Assembly (NCBI GenBank): GCA_046349515.1
Contig: JAXMCE010000004.1
Span: 124,001-188,000 of the forward strand
Source of the DNA: JBGPGW01 sp046349515
Lineage (GTDB): Bacteria; Pseudomonadota; Alphaproteobacteria; CADEGL01
Reading direction: 5' to 3'
Length of the DNA stretch: 64,000 nucleotides
The translations under genes and the position numbers were made by a program. The notes beneath the pieces were generated by a model. It saw nothing but the letters and a program-made list of their open reading frames with translations. It made no database searches and had not been told where the DNA came from. Shown here in pieces: positions 43,910 to 52,560 of this stretch (positions are counted from its first letter, which is position 1; each line of letters begins with the position of its first letter).

Positions 43910-45202
43910 TCACGTCTCGGTGAGCGAAGCCAATTTCGGCGGTCGAGGCCCGCCCGTGGCCCAGTCCAGGAGCTCCGCCGTGTGCACCACCGGCCGGCCC
44001 CCGTGCTCTTCCAATTGCACCATGCAGCCGATATTGCCCGTTGCGATGACGCGCGCCTCGGTCCTCGCGATGTTGGCGAGCTTCCGGGCGCGGAGCTGGC
44101 CCGCCAGGGCGGGCTGGAGGATGTTGTAGGTTCCGGCCGAGCCGCAGCAGAGGTGTCCTTCCGGCACATCGATGGTCTCGAACCCAGCCTTCATCAGCAG
44201 CGCCTTGGGCTCGGCCCGCACCCTCTGCCCGTGCTGAAGCGAACAGGCCGCGTGATAGGCGACCTTGAGACCCGCGGGCCGGAGAGGATTGGCAAGACCG
44301 AGGCTCGCGATCACCTCGCTGATGTCCTTGGCCAAGGCGGACACAGCGGCTCCACGCTCGGCCCACTCGGGGTCGGTGCGGAGAAGAAATCCATAATCCT
44401 TGACCATCGTGCCGCAGCCCGACGCATTGATCACGATCGCATCGAGCCCGCGCTTCTCTTGCTCGGCGCACCAGGCCGCCACATTGGCGCGGACCTGATC
44501 GAGCGCGTCCCGGCCCAGGTGATGGACGAGCGCACCGCAGCAGCCGACGCCCGTCGGCAGCACGACCTCGCAGCCATGGCGCGCGAGAAGGCGGATCGTC
44601 GCCGCGTTGATCTCGGGCGCGAGCGTCCCCTGCACGCACCCTGGCAGAAGAGCAACGCGCATGCGGCGGGTCCCTTCCGCCGGGATCATCTGCGGCATCG
44701 CTGGCTGGGGCGCGCCCGAGCGCGCGGGCACGAGCGCGAACATGGGCCCGAACGCCTTCGGCAAGAGCGCGCGGAAGGGCCGCGCTAAACGCGCCGCGGC
44801 CATCGCCAAGCGGAATCGCTTGGCATGGGGCAGGACCGCCGCGATCAAGGCGCGGATCGCCCGCTCGCGCCACGGCCGGCGGAAGGTCGCCTCGATGCGC
44901 GCTCTCGCCTGGTCGACGAGATGCATGTAGTTCACGTCCGACGGGCAGGTGGTCATGCAGGAGAGGCACGACAAGCACCGATCGATGTGGAGCGCCGTCT
45001 TCTCCGTCGCCGGCTTGTCGTTCTCCAGCATGTCCTTGATGAGGTAGATGCGCCCGCGCGGGCTGTCGAGCTCGTCGCCGAGAAGCACGTAGCTCGGGCA
45101 CGTCGCCGTGCAGAAGCCGCAATGGACGCACTTGCGCAGGATCGCGTTGGCTTCCGCGAGGTCGGGATCGGCGAGGCGTTCCGGTGTGAAATGGGTCTGC
45201 AT
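43910..45202 (-). CDS. glcF: Glycolate oxidase iron-sulfur subunit GlcF
   Basis: 430 residues. It passes electrons from the GlcD/E flavin centre to the membrane quinone pool. The N-terminus carries two [4Fe-4S] ferredoxin-like motifs (CVHCGFCTATCP and CLSCLSCMTTCP). The C-terminal half has two CCG-type domains (GVGCCGALVHHLG and HLCCGSAGTYN). It is the last gene of the glcD-glcE-glcF run, 35 bp after glcE. Confidence 0.96.
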   Translation of the reverse strand: MQTHFTPERLADPDLAEANAILRKCVHCGFCTATCPSYVLLGDELDSPRGRIYLIKDMLENDKPATEKTALHIDRCLSCLSCMTTCPSDVNYMHLVDQARARIEATFRRPWRERAIRALIAAVLPHAKRFRLAMAAARLARPFRALLPKAFGPMFALVPARSGAPQPAMPQMIPAEGTRRMRVALLPGCVQGTLAPEINAATIRLLARHGCEVVLPTGVGCCGALVHHLGRDALDQVRANVAAWCAEQEKRGLDAIVINASGCGTMVKDYGFLLRTDPEWAERGAAVSALAKDISEVIASLGLANPLRPAGLKVAYHAACSLQHGQRVRAEPKALLMKAGFETIDVPEGHLCCGSAGTYNILQPALAGQLRARKLANIARTEARVIATGNIGCMVQLEEHGGRPVVHTAELLDWATGGPRPPKLASLTET

Positions 45203-45237
45203 GGGCGCTTACGCCACCGGTCTCGACGCGCGAGGCA

Positions 45238-46443
45238 TCACACGCCCTCGTACATCCGGCCAGGGTTCAAGATCCGGTGCGGATCGAAGCTCTCCTTGAG
45301 GCGCCGCGTGAGGGCGGCGGTGGCTTCCGGCCCCGAATCGAAGACCGGGATCCGCGCCCGCACATCCTCACGCGCACGGATCAGCACGGCGTGTCCCATC
45401 GCGCGCCGCGCCGCGCTCCGGATGATCGACGCGCCGGCGTCCTCGCCTTCCTCAGCGACTTCGACCCAAACGCGTCCGCCGCCCCAATCGGCGAACCAAC
45501 GGGCTTCGCGGTGCCGGGCGATGTCCTCCACGACTTGCGCGGCCGCCGCCGGCGGCAACGACAAGCGCCACAGCGGCAGCGACGGCGATGCACAGAAGGG
45601 CGCCACATTCCGAATCGCCCGCCACAGGGATTCCGACTCGCCCGGACCGAGCACGTCGAACGGTCGTTCCTTGCCGAGTTCCGTGCGAAGTAGGGCAAGA
45701 CGGGCCTCGACGGAGGGAGGCGGGCCTTCGAGGCGCAGCGCCGTGACCGACGCGGTCTCGTGTTCGAAAACAGCCTGTGCCAAGCCCGCGGGAACAAACG
45801 CGGCGCCGGAGACATCGCACGAGCTCGCGAGCGCGTCGCGCATGGCAGCCATCGCCGTCGCGCTCGAGAGACCCAAGAGCAGCGCCGTTGTCGCCGTCTC
45901 CGGCGCCGGCAGCACCTTGACCGTGACCTGGGCCAGCACGGCAAGCGTCCCGTAGGAACCGGCGAGAAGCTTCGAGAGGTCGTAGCCGGTCACGTTCTTG
46001 ACCACCCGCCCGCCGGCCTTGAACGAATCGCCGCGCCCGCTCACGGCCGTAAAGCCCAGGAAATGGTCGCGCGCGGCGCCCGCCGTGAGGCGGCGCGGAC
46101 CCGCGAGGTTGGACGCGAGGACGCCCGCCAATGTCTGCCGACCCGACGGTTGGCCGTAGAGCGGACCGTAATCGGGTGGCTCGAAGGCCAGCTGCTGACC
46201 CGCCCGCGTCAAGCTCGCTTCGATCTCGACCAGGGGGGTTGCGGCTCCGGCCGTGAGCACCAGCTCTTCCGGCTCGTGGCTTTCGATGCCGGCGAACGCC
46301 GTCACGTCGAGCGCGTGCCCCGTCACCGGGCGACCGAGCCCGCGCTTCGTTCCACCGCCGACGACCTCGAGCGGTGCCTTCGCGGCCATCGCCGAGCGGA
46401 CCGCATCGAGAAGATCCGGGATGTCGCGGGGGCGAACGGTCAT
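45238..46443 (-). CDS. glcE: Glycolate oxidase FAD-binding subunit GlcE
   Basis: 401 residues. An FAD-linked oxidase domain with PP-loop-like VVGGGTKRGLGRP near residue 25 and the second FAD motif GRQTLAGVLASNLAGPRR near residue 97, followed by KAGGRVVKNVTGYDLSKLL. It forms the oxidase with GlcD and GlcF, turning glycolate into glyoxylate. It lies between glcD (9 bp gap) and glcF on the same strand. Confidence 0.95.
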   Translation of the reverse strand: MTVRPRDIPDLLDAVRSAMAAKAPLEVVGGGTKRGLGRPVTGHALDVTAFAGIESHEPEELVLTAGAATPLVEIEASLTRAGQQLAFEPPDYGPLYGQPSGRQTLAGVLASNLAGPRRLTAGAARDHFLGFTAVSGRGDSFKAGGRVVKNVTGYDLSKLLAGSYGTLAVLAQVTVKVLPAPETATTALLLGLSSATAMAAMRDALASSCDVSGAAFVPAGLAQAVFEHETASVTALRLEGPPPSVEARLALLRTELGKERPFDVLGPGESESLWRAIRNVAPFCASPSLPLWRLSLPPAAAAQVVEDIARHREARWFADWGGGRVWVEVAEEGEDAGASIIRSAARRAMGHAVLIRAREDVRARIPVFDSGPEATAALTRRLKESFDPHRILNPGRMYEGV

Positions 46444-46452
46444 CCGCGCCGC

Positions 46453-47940
46453 TCAGAAGCGTGGCAGGTCGGGAAAGCGGAGGCGCCCGCCATGGATGTG
46501 GACCCGGCCGAGCTCGGCGCAGCGATGAAGCGTCGGGAACACCTTTCCCGGATTGAGCAGCCCCTCTGGGTCGAAGGCGCACTTCACGCGCTGCTGCTGA
46601 TTGAGATCCTCCTCGCCAAACATGGTGCCCATGAGGTCGCGCTTCTCGACCCCGACGCCATGCTCGCCCGTGAGGACGCCGCCCACCTCGACGCACAGCT
46701 TGAGGATATCCGCGCCGAACGCCTCGGCGCGCTCGAGCTCACCCGGCTTGTTGGCATCGTACAGGACGAGGGGGTGGAGGTTCCCGTCGCCGGCGTGGAA
46801 TACGTTGGCGACGGCAAGGCCATAGTGGCGCGACAACTCGGCCATGCGCTTCAAGACGTCGGGCAGGCGTTTTCTCGGAATCGTGCCGTCCATGCAGTAG
46901 TAGTCGGGCGAAATGCGCCCCACCGCGGGGAAGGCAGCTTTGCGCCCGGCCCAGAACCGCAGGCGCTCATGCTCGTCCGTGCTCGCGCGAACGGTCGTGG
47001 CGCCGCCCGTCCGTGCAATCGCCTCGACGCGTTCGAGAAGATAGTCGACCTCGGCCTCCGGCCCGTCGAGTTCGACGATGAGCAGAGCCTCGACGTCGAG
47101 CGGGTAGCCGGCTCGGACGAACGCCTCCGTCGCCGCGATGGCGGGACGATCCATCATTTCCATCCCACCCGGAATGATGCCGGCCGCGATCACGGCCGCG
47201 ACGCAATCGCCCGCCTGCTCGTTGCTCGGGAAGCCGAGAAGAAGAGCGCGCGCGGTCGCGGGCTTCTTCAGGATGCGCACCGTGACCTCTGTGATGACCC
47301 CGAGAAGCCCCTCGGACCCCGTGAGAAGGCCCAGGAGATCGTAGCCTTCCGCGTCCATGTGCTTGCCGCCGACCCGCACGATCTCGCCGTCCATGAGCAC
47401 GATCTCGAGGCCGAGGATATTGTTGGTCGTGACGCCGTATTTGAGGCAATGCACGCCGCCGGAGTTCTCCGCGACATTGCCGCCGATCGTGCAGGCGATC
47501 TGGCTCGACGGATCGGGCGCGTAATAGAATCCGCGATGGGCAACGGCCTCGCTGATCGCGAGATTGGTGACGCCCGGCTGCGTGACGACGCAGCGGTTGT
47601 CGAAATCGATGTCGAGGATGCGACTGAACTTGCCGAGACCGAGGATGATGCCATCGGCGAGCGGCAACGCGCCGCCCGAGAGCGACGTCCCGGCGCCGCG
47701 CGGCACGACCTTGATGCCCTCGCTGCGGCAGAATCTCAGCACCGCCGCGACTTCCGCCGTCGTCGAAGGCAGCACCACCGCAAGCGGCACCGTGCGGTAG
47801 GCCGTGAGCCCGTCGCTTTCATAGACGCGAAGCTCGTCCTCGTCCGCGATCACGCCTTCGCCGGGGACGAGCGCCCGCAAACGCGCGATGATGTCGTCGC
47901 GGCGCGCGAGCACCGACTCATCCGGTTTCGGCATCAACAT
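46453..47940 (-). CDS. glcD: Glycolate oxidase catalytic subunit GlcD
   Basis: 495 residues, normal length. FAD-binding PCMH domain with VPRGAGTSLSGGALP near residue 98 and the GGNVAENSGGVHCLKYG motif near 152. The C-terminal oxidase cap ends in GEHGVGVEKRDLM, typical of the GlcD/D-lactate dehydrogenase group. It is the first gene of the glcDEF operon, which feeds the glyoxylate pool. An alternative ATG two codons downstream (MPKPDES) is possible. Confidence 0.96.
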   Translation of the reverse strand: MLMPKPDESVLARRDDIIARLRALVPGEGVIADEDELRVYESDGLTAYRTVPLAVVLPSTTAEVAAVLRFCRSEGIKVVPRGAGTSLSGGALPLADGIILGLGKFSRILDIDFDNRCVVTQPGVTNLAISEAVAHRGFYYAPDPSSQIACTIGGNVAENSGGVHCLKYGVTTNNILGLEIVLMDGEIVRVGGKHMDAEGYDLLGLLTGSEGLLGVITEVTVRILKKPATARALLLGFPSNEQAGDCVAAVIAAGIIPGGMEMMDRPAIAATEAFVRAGYPLDVEALLIVELDGPEAEVDYLLERVEAIARTGGATTVRASTDEHERLRFWAGRKAAFPAVGRISPDYYCMDGTIPRKRLPDVLKRMAELSRHYGLAVANVFHAGDGNLHPLVLYDANKPGELERAEAFGADILKLCVEVGGVLTGEHGVGVEKRDLMGTMFGEEDLNQQQRVKCAFDPEGLLNPGKVFPTLHRCAELGRVHIHGGRLRFPDLPRF

Positions 47941-48043
47941 GGGGCCGCGACCTCGCCGCTCAGGAGCGCGGCATTGTCCCGCCCGCCAAGCCGAGCGTCA
48001 ATCGAGGCCGAATTGTAGGGTGGGATCTGGCGTTGCCGCCGGC

Positions 48044-48376
48044 TCAACGCTGCGGCAGGTGCTGGTAGGTTCCGGAAGCCGCCGCGCCATCGGCGCCGGT
48101 GACGACGATGTCGATCTTCTTGGCCTTGAGGTCGATGCAGTTTCCGGGCGCCTTGATCTCGATCTCCTTGAGCTTTTCGTTCTCGAGCACATAGCGGATC
48201 TTGATCGCCGTGCCTTGCGCGAAGCAGACGCGGTAGAACGCCGTCGGATAGCCATCGCCAAGAAGGATCGCCGGCACGCCCGGCGAGGCCGTCCAACTGC
48301 CATGGGCCTGGGCCGCGATACCCGTCGGAACGAGGAGCGCTGCGACCATGGAAAGCCACGAGAGGCGACGGATCAT
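48044..48376 (-). CDS. Small secreted protein of unknown function
   Basis: 110 residues from the ATG at 48376. A signal peptide (MIRRLSWLSMVAALLVPTGIAAQA) is evident, with likely cleavage after the Ala run. The mature part of ~85 residues looks all-beta and has two cysteines (YRVCFAQG and GNCIDLKA) that could form a disulfide. No family is recognised. A longer frame upstream lacks a better start. Periplasmic or surface location is inferred from the signal. Confidence 0.65.
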   Translation of the reverse strand: MIRRLSWLSMVAALLVPTGIAAQAHGSWTASPGVPAILLGDGYPTAFYRVCFAQGTAIKIRYVLENEKLKEIEIKAPGNCIDLKAKKIDIVVTGADGAAASGTYQHLPQR

Positions 48377-48504
48377 GTGACGGCCCACCGGGAGGACGGC
48401 CGCAATTGTCGCAACCGCCCCCCACCCGGTCAATCGATGGACCGGCAAGGCAGGGATTTGTTCTGCTGGTGTCAGCCGCGACGGCGCGATGGCCGCGGGG
48501 ACCG

Positions 48505-48630
48505 TCAACCCTGGCGGGCCTTGAAACGGGGGTTTTTCTTGTTGATGACGTAGACCCGCCCGCGCCGGCGAACGACGCGGCAGTTCTTGTCGCGCTTCTT
48601 GGCGGTTCTCAAGGAATTGATGACTTTCAT
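48505..48630 (-). CDS. rpmJ: 50S ribosomal protein L36 (RpmJ), zinc-free type
   Basis: 41 residues, too short for routine gene calls. The sequence opens MKVINSLRTAKKRDKNC and closes VINKKNPRFKARQG, which is diagnostic of the L36 paralogue that lacks the full zinc-binding cysteine set: only one Cys remains, where the C+ form has three Cys and one His. It stands alone, outside the ribosomal protein operons, as is common for this form. It shares the strand with the methyltransferase gene 138 bp upstream. Confidence 0.95.
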   Translation of the reverse strand: MKVINSLRTAKKRDKNCRVVRRRGRVYVINKKNPRFKARQG

Positions 48631-48768
48631 GGCATCACTCGACAATGCTTTCGGCCAAGCCCGCCGCGGTGTTGGCCGGCGGTCGTCAGGGGCGGTGACC
48701 TTGGGATGGCCGGACCTTAGGCAGGGTCTTTCGGCCTGTCAACCGGACCCCGAGCGCGCATTTAACCT

Positions 48769-49878
48769 TCAGGGCGCCACGACATGGACCCGGAAAAGGC
48801 GGAGAGCGCCCGATTCGAGGGCCGCCCGCCGCCTGTGCCAAAGGGCGATCTCGTCCATGACGATGCGCGCGTCCTCGGGTTTGATGTCAGCGGTCAGGGT
48901 CGACTGGAACGTCCGCCATGCGTCGATGATGAACGCCCCATATTCCTCGGTCAGGTCCTCATGGACGCGGACTTCGAGGCCTGCCTTCGCGCAGGCCTTG
49001 GCGTATTGGTCCCATTTCCAGGGATGGGGCGTCGCAGGCTCACCTTCGCGCCACGCATCGAGCGCTTTCCCTTTGCCGTCGCCGAGGACGAAGTCCGTGA
49101 AAACGATCTCGCCGCGCTGCTTCAACAGCTTCGGAAGCCGCGCGAACAGGGCCGCCTTGTCCTCGATGAGATAGAGAGCCTCTTTCGAGAACATCGCATC
49201 GAACCGAGTCTTGCATTGGTCGAGGGCTGCGGTCGAGTACGGCTCGATGACCGCGCGCTTACCCATGCCCTTGTCGTTGGACCGCGCCTGGGCGGTCGTC
49301 GCCAACGTAGCGTCGGACTCGAAGCCCGAGACGTAGGTATCGAACTCGGCCGCGATAATGCGCGCGGCACCGCCGAGACCGGAACCGATCTCCAAGAGCT
49401 GCTTTGACGCGTTGAGGCCAAGGGGATTGACGAGACGCAAGATGAACTCGGATCCTCCGGGCGACAGCATGCCATCACCCCACACTTTCTCGACGATGGA
49501 CAGCTTTTGGTTCGACCAGCGTTCGGATCGCGCGGCCTCTTCTTTGACTATTTCGGGACCCGAGCCGCTCGACGCGCGCGCTCCTTGGGTCGGCTCGGGC
49601 GACTCGCCGGATTCGCTCTCACCCTTGGCGAGAAGCTCCGCCACGGCAACGCCATGCCACCAGGCCCGAAGCCGCAATAGGAACGGCACCTTGTCGTCCG
49701 CGGCATCATCACCCGACTCGTCGCCAGCCACAGCCGACACGTCGTCGTCCGCCGCATCGAGGTCGAGTTCGCGCGGATCGACGCCGTCCCACCATGCCTT
49801 GAGACGCGTGCCAAGCGCCGGCTTCTCCGCCGCCGCGGCGCCGTCGTCCGATCCCGCCTCTTCCGGCGCGACTGACAT
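48769..49878 (-). CDS. SAM-dependent methyltransferase with acidic N-terminal extension
   Basis: 369 residues. Residues 1-125 are acidic and low complexity. They contain two similar short blocks, LGTRLKAWWDGVDPREL and LLRLRAWWHGVAVAEL, which look like a duplicated tryptophan motif. Residues about 140-365 form a class I methyltransferase with motif I LEIGSGLGGAAR, then ARSNDKGM and MFSKEALYLIEDK. The catalytic part resembles phosphoethanolamine/sarcosine-type N-methyltransferases, but the substrate is uncertain. An exact CtrA-type motif lies 69 bp upstream, suggesting cell-cycle control. Confidence 0.8.
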   Translation of the reverse strand: MSVAPEEAGSDDGAAAAEKPALGTRLKAWWDGVDPRELDLDAADDDVSAVAGDESGDDAADDKVPFLLRLRAWWHGVAVAELLAKGESESGESPEPTQGARASSGSGPEIVKEEAARSERWSNQKLSIVEKVWGDGMLSPGGSEFILRLVNPLGLNASKQLLEIGSGLGGAARIIAAEFDTYVSGFESDATLATTAQARSNDKGMGKRAVIEPYSTAALDQCKTRFDAMFSKEALYLIEDKAALFARLPKLLKQRGEIVFTDFVLGDGKGKALDAWREGEPATPHPWKWDQYAKACAKAGLEVRVHEDLTEEYGAFIIDAWRTFQSTLTADIKPEDARIVMDEIALWHRRRAALESGALRLFRVHVVAP

Positions 49879-49946
49879 GAGAGCATGTCCTTGTGTTCAG
49901 GCTCGCCCCTTCGGCAGCCCAATACCGTGATTCTTGGCATACACCA

Positions 49947-49961
49947 TTAACCCCGCCTTAA
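49947..49961 (-). promoter_or_regulatory. CtrA-type binding motif TTAA-N7-TTAA
   Basis: TTAACCCCGCCTTAA on the plus strand matches the full CtrA consensus half-site pair with correct spacing. It sits 69 bp before the start of the methyltransferase gene at 49878. In a GC-rich genome this 8-base pattern is expected well under once per 64 kb. Binding is inferred from motif and position. Confidence 0.5.
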
Positions 49962-49987
49962 AAGCAGGGCCGAGGAAGGGAATTTGA

Positions 49988-51496
49988 CTATGCTTTCCGC
50001 GCCGTGACCTTGCGAAACAGTATGGCGAGCGAGGCCGCGCAAAGCGCCGCGACCATCACGATCGCGAAGGTGTCATTGTAGCCGATCATACCCGCTTGCC
50101 TTATAAGCTCTTGATTTATAGCTGAAATTCCCGATGCGGTTCCCACGTCCCAGGCCTCCCTGACGCCTGGTTCGTGGAGGAGCGGATTGAAGGGCGAAAC
50201 ATGCTCGATGAGGAGCGCGCGGGTCGATTGCGTGTGGTTGGCCCAAAACGTGACAGCTCCCGCGACCCCCACACCGGAACCCAAATTGATGATGAGATAG
50301 AACAACGGGACACATTGCGGCCGGTACTCCGGCCCAATGGTCGACAGCGCGAGAGTGTTGAGGGAAATAAAGGCCATGGCGCAACCGATTCCTTGGAGAA
50401 TCGACGCCCAGCCGATGCTCCACAGGTTAACGTCGAGCGACCAATGGGACATGAGCCAGGCGGAGAAGGCGACGCTCGAGAAGCCGAGCATGGCGAGCGC
50501 GCGCGGATCGATGCGCTGGATGAGCACGCCCATGCACGTGCTGCCGATGAGATAGCCGAGTTGCCGCGGCATGACGAGGAGGCCCACGATCTCGACGGGC
50601 ACCGAACGGTAGTTCTGAAGCAGCAGCGGGACCATGACCGTGGGGAGCGCCCAGAGGGTGCCGTAGAGGAAGGCGCCGAGGATGCCGACCGCGTAGTTCC
50701 GGTCGCCAAACGGCTCGGGACGCAAATAGGGATTTACGGCCGTCAGCGAGTGCGCGAGGAAAAGGTAGAGGCAGAGGCCGGCGGCCAGCACTTCGATGAT
50801 GATTTCGGTCGAGCCGAACCAATCGAGGCGCGGGCCACGATTAAGCGCAAGCTGCGTTGCGCCGAGCGCGATGATCAGCGTCACGAGGCCGAAGACATCG
50901 AGCGGGCGCGCGGTCTCCGTCGTCTCGCGCGGCACGACGAATATGGCGCCGAGAAGCGACAGCGTGCCGATCGGGATGTTCATGTAAAACACGCCCGGCC
51001 AGCCGTAGAGATCGATGACCACTCCGGCGAGCGGCGGGGCCATGATCGAGCCTCCGATCCCGCCGACGCTCCAGAGCGTCAAGGCATAGCCATAGCGCTC
51101 GCGCGGATAGGCCTCGACCGCGATCACTTGCGAGAGCGGAATAATCGCGGCCCCGGTGAGGCCCAGAACCATCCGAAGCGCGACCTCCTCCTCGAGCACG
51201 CTCACATTGCCGCACAGGATCGATATGGGAAGGAAGATCATGATCGCCGCCGTGAAGACGCGCTTGCGGCCGAAGCGGCTGCTCAGCCATCCGATCGTCG
51301 CGATCGTGACCGTGGCGCCAACGATGAACGCCGTCACGACCCAGGCGATCTGGTCCGGCGCGGCCGAGAAGGTGCCTTGCATGTGGGGCAACGCCACGCT
51401 GACCACGGTCAGGTCGAGCGAATACATGCTCGAGGAGAGCATGGCCGTCGCCATGATGAGGCGCCGCCTGAGGACAGGGTCACGGATGGCGATCAA
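49988..51496 (-). CDS. DHA2-family (EmrB/QacA-type) multidrug MFS transporter
   Basis: 502 residues with about 14 hydrophobic segments. Motif A between segments 2 and 3 reads GWLSSRFGRKRVF. The N-terminal DLTVVSVALPHMQGTF and motif C-like GGIGGSIMAPPLAGVVID mark a drug:proton antiporter of the 14-helix group. EmrB-type pumps usually have an EmrA adaptor gene beside them; none is present here. A 409-bp gene-free region lies upstream. Confidence 0.92.
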   Translation of the reverse strand: MIAIRDPVLRRRLIMATAMLSSSMYSLDLTVVSVALPHMQGTFSAAPDQIAWVVTAFIVGATVTIATIGWLSSRFGRKRVFTAAIMIFLPISILCGNVSVLEEEVALRMVLGLTGAAIIPLSQVIAVEAYPRERYGYALTLWSVGGIGGSIMAPPLAGVVIDLYGWPGVFYMNIPIGTLSLLGAIFVVPRETTETARPLDVFGLVTLIIALGATQLALNRGPRLDWFGSTEIIIEVLAAGLCLYLFLAHSLTAVNPYLRPEPFGDRNYAVGILGAFLYGTLWALPTVMVPLLLQNYRSVPVEIVGLLVMPRQLGYLIGSTCMGVLIQRIDPRALAMLGFSSVAFSAWLMSHWSLDVNLWSIGWASILQGIGCAMAFISLNTLALSTIGPEYRPQCVPLFYLIINLGSGVGVAGAVTFWANHTQSTRALLIEHVSPFNPLLHEPGVREAWDVGTASGISAINQELIRQAGMIGYNDTFAIVMVAALCAASLAILFRKVTARKA

Positions 51497-51905
51497 TCGG
51501 CACTCCGGTGGAGACGGACGGCGATGAACGCGCAGCCGGCCGTTCCTGTCCAGTCAAATCAACCCGCGTGACGCGCGGTGCGCGCTGCTTGGACAGCGCG
51601 TGCCTGTCTCGGGCGGTCGGGCGAAGATTTCGAAATCCTTTGCGGATCCGCGATTCGAGCTCAAGTGCTCCTTTCAGGAGCACGATCTCCGTCGTCTGCG
51701 CAAAGGAGAACGATCTCAAGGCCAAGATCCGCCCCGAGAGAGGCGGGCCCTGTCGCGATCGAGGGCGATCCGAACGCTAGCTGTCGCTCGGCCATGCGGG
51801 AGAAGTGAGGCGCCCCTGCCCGGCCAGCCGGCCATGGGCGCTCATGCCGCAATCGATCACGGCATTCGAACTCTACGTTGGCCAGATTGTGCGACGCGTT
51901 AGGAA
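51497..51905. other. Gene-free region upstream of the DHA2 transporter
   Basis: 409 bp between the transporter start and the tRNA-Val 3' end. Small open frames here have no ribosome site and atypical composition. One structured patch is visible: CTGTCCA (51546-51552) pairs with TGGACAG (51590-51596) around an inner CCGCG/CGCGG stem. That could lie in the leader of the transporter mRNA. Nothing else is recognised. Confidence 0.45.
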
Positions 51906-51980
51906 TGGTGGGCCGGGCAAGGATTGAACTTGCGACCCCCTGTACGTCAAACAGGTGCTCTCCCACTGAGCTACCGGCCC
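51906..51980 (-). tRNA. tRNA-Val (GAC anticodon)
   Basis: 75 nt, complete cloverleaf on the minus strand. The acceptor stem GGGCCGG/CCGGCCC, D-stem GCTC/GAGC, anticodon stem CCTGT/ACAGG with loop TTGACGT, and T-arm GCAAG-TTCAATC-CTTGC are followed by an encoded CCA. Anticodon GAC reads valine GUC/GUU. Confidence 0.96.
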
Positions 51981-52036
51981 CCGCGCCCCTCGTAGCATCG
52001 ACGGAGCGTCCCTGGCAACCCCCTCGGAGCCAGCCT

Positions 52037-52408
52037 CTACGCGGCGAGCGCGCGCTCGACCTCCGACACGAGTTCTCGAAGGTGGAAGGGCTTGGAGAGC
52101 ACGCGTGCGCCGCCGCCCGGCGCCGCGATCGATTGCTGCTTCAGCGCGATCGCGGAAAATCCCGTGATGAACATGACGCGGAGTCTCGGCTGATCGCGGG
52201 TCGCGCGCCGCGCGAGTTCGACCCCGTCGAGGCCCGGCATGACGATGTCCGCGATCAAAAGATCGAAGGTCGCGGCGCTCAGCGCCTGGAGAGCATCGGT
52301 ACCATTGGCGGCGGAGATCACCAAATGGCCGGCCTTTTCCAGCCCGCGTTTGAGGAACGCGCGCAAGGCATCATCGTCTTCTGCAAGAATGATCTGGGCC
52401 ACCGCCAC
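52037..52408 (-). CDS. cpdR: CpdR-type single-domain response regulator
   Basis: 123 residues, a receiver domain with no output domain. The acidic pocket is Glu10-Asp11-Asp12, the phospho-acceptor Asp54, the switch Thr82 and the conserved Lys106 in LSKPFHL. The sequence follows CpdR, which, when unphosphorylated, helps ClpXP degrade CtrA and other targets in alphaproteobacteria. It is divergent from an N-formylglutamate amidohydrolase gene, a usual neighbour. CpdR is normally phosphorylated through CckA-ChpT, encoded elsewhere. Confidence 0.88.
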   Translation of the reverse strand: MAVAQIILAEDDDALRAFLKRGLEKAGHLVISAANGTDALQALSAATFDLLIADIVMPGLDGVELARRATRDQPRLRVMFITGFSAIALKQQSIAAPGGGARVLSKPFHLRELVSEVERALAA

Positions 52409-52560
52409 CCTCGCCGGTCGAGGTCAGACTGTACTATGAATTGTCGTATGTGAAGTAAGGGTTAAACCGGTGGTGCGGGTCCCTGGGCCTTGGCCCGCGC
52501 CTCTCGTCGCGCTCGGCCCAAGGGTGACAGCCCGAAGGGAATCCGGTAAACGACCTCTTC

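Noticed and set aside
51480..51725. Short minus-strand open frame upstream of the DHA2 transporter
   Set aside because: It overlaps the transporter start, has no ribosome site and shows random-looking composition.
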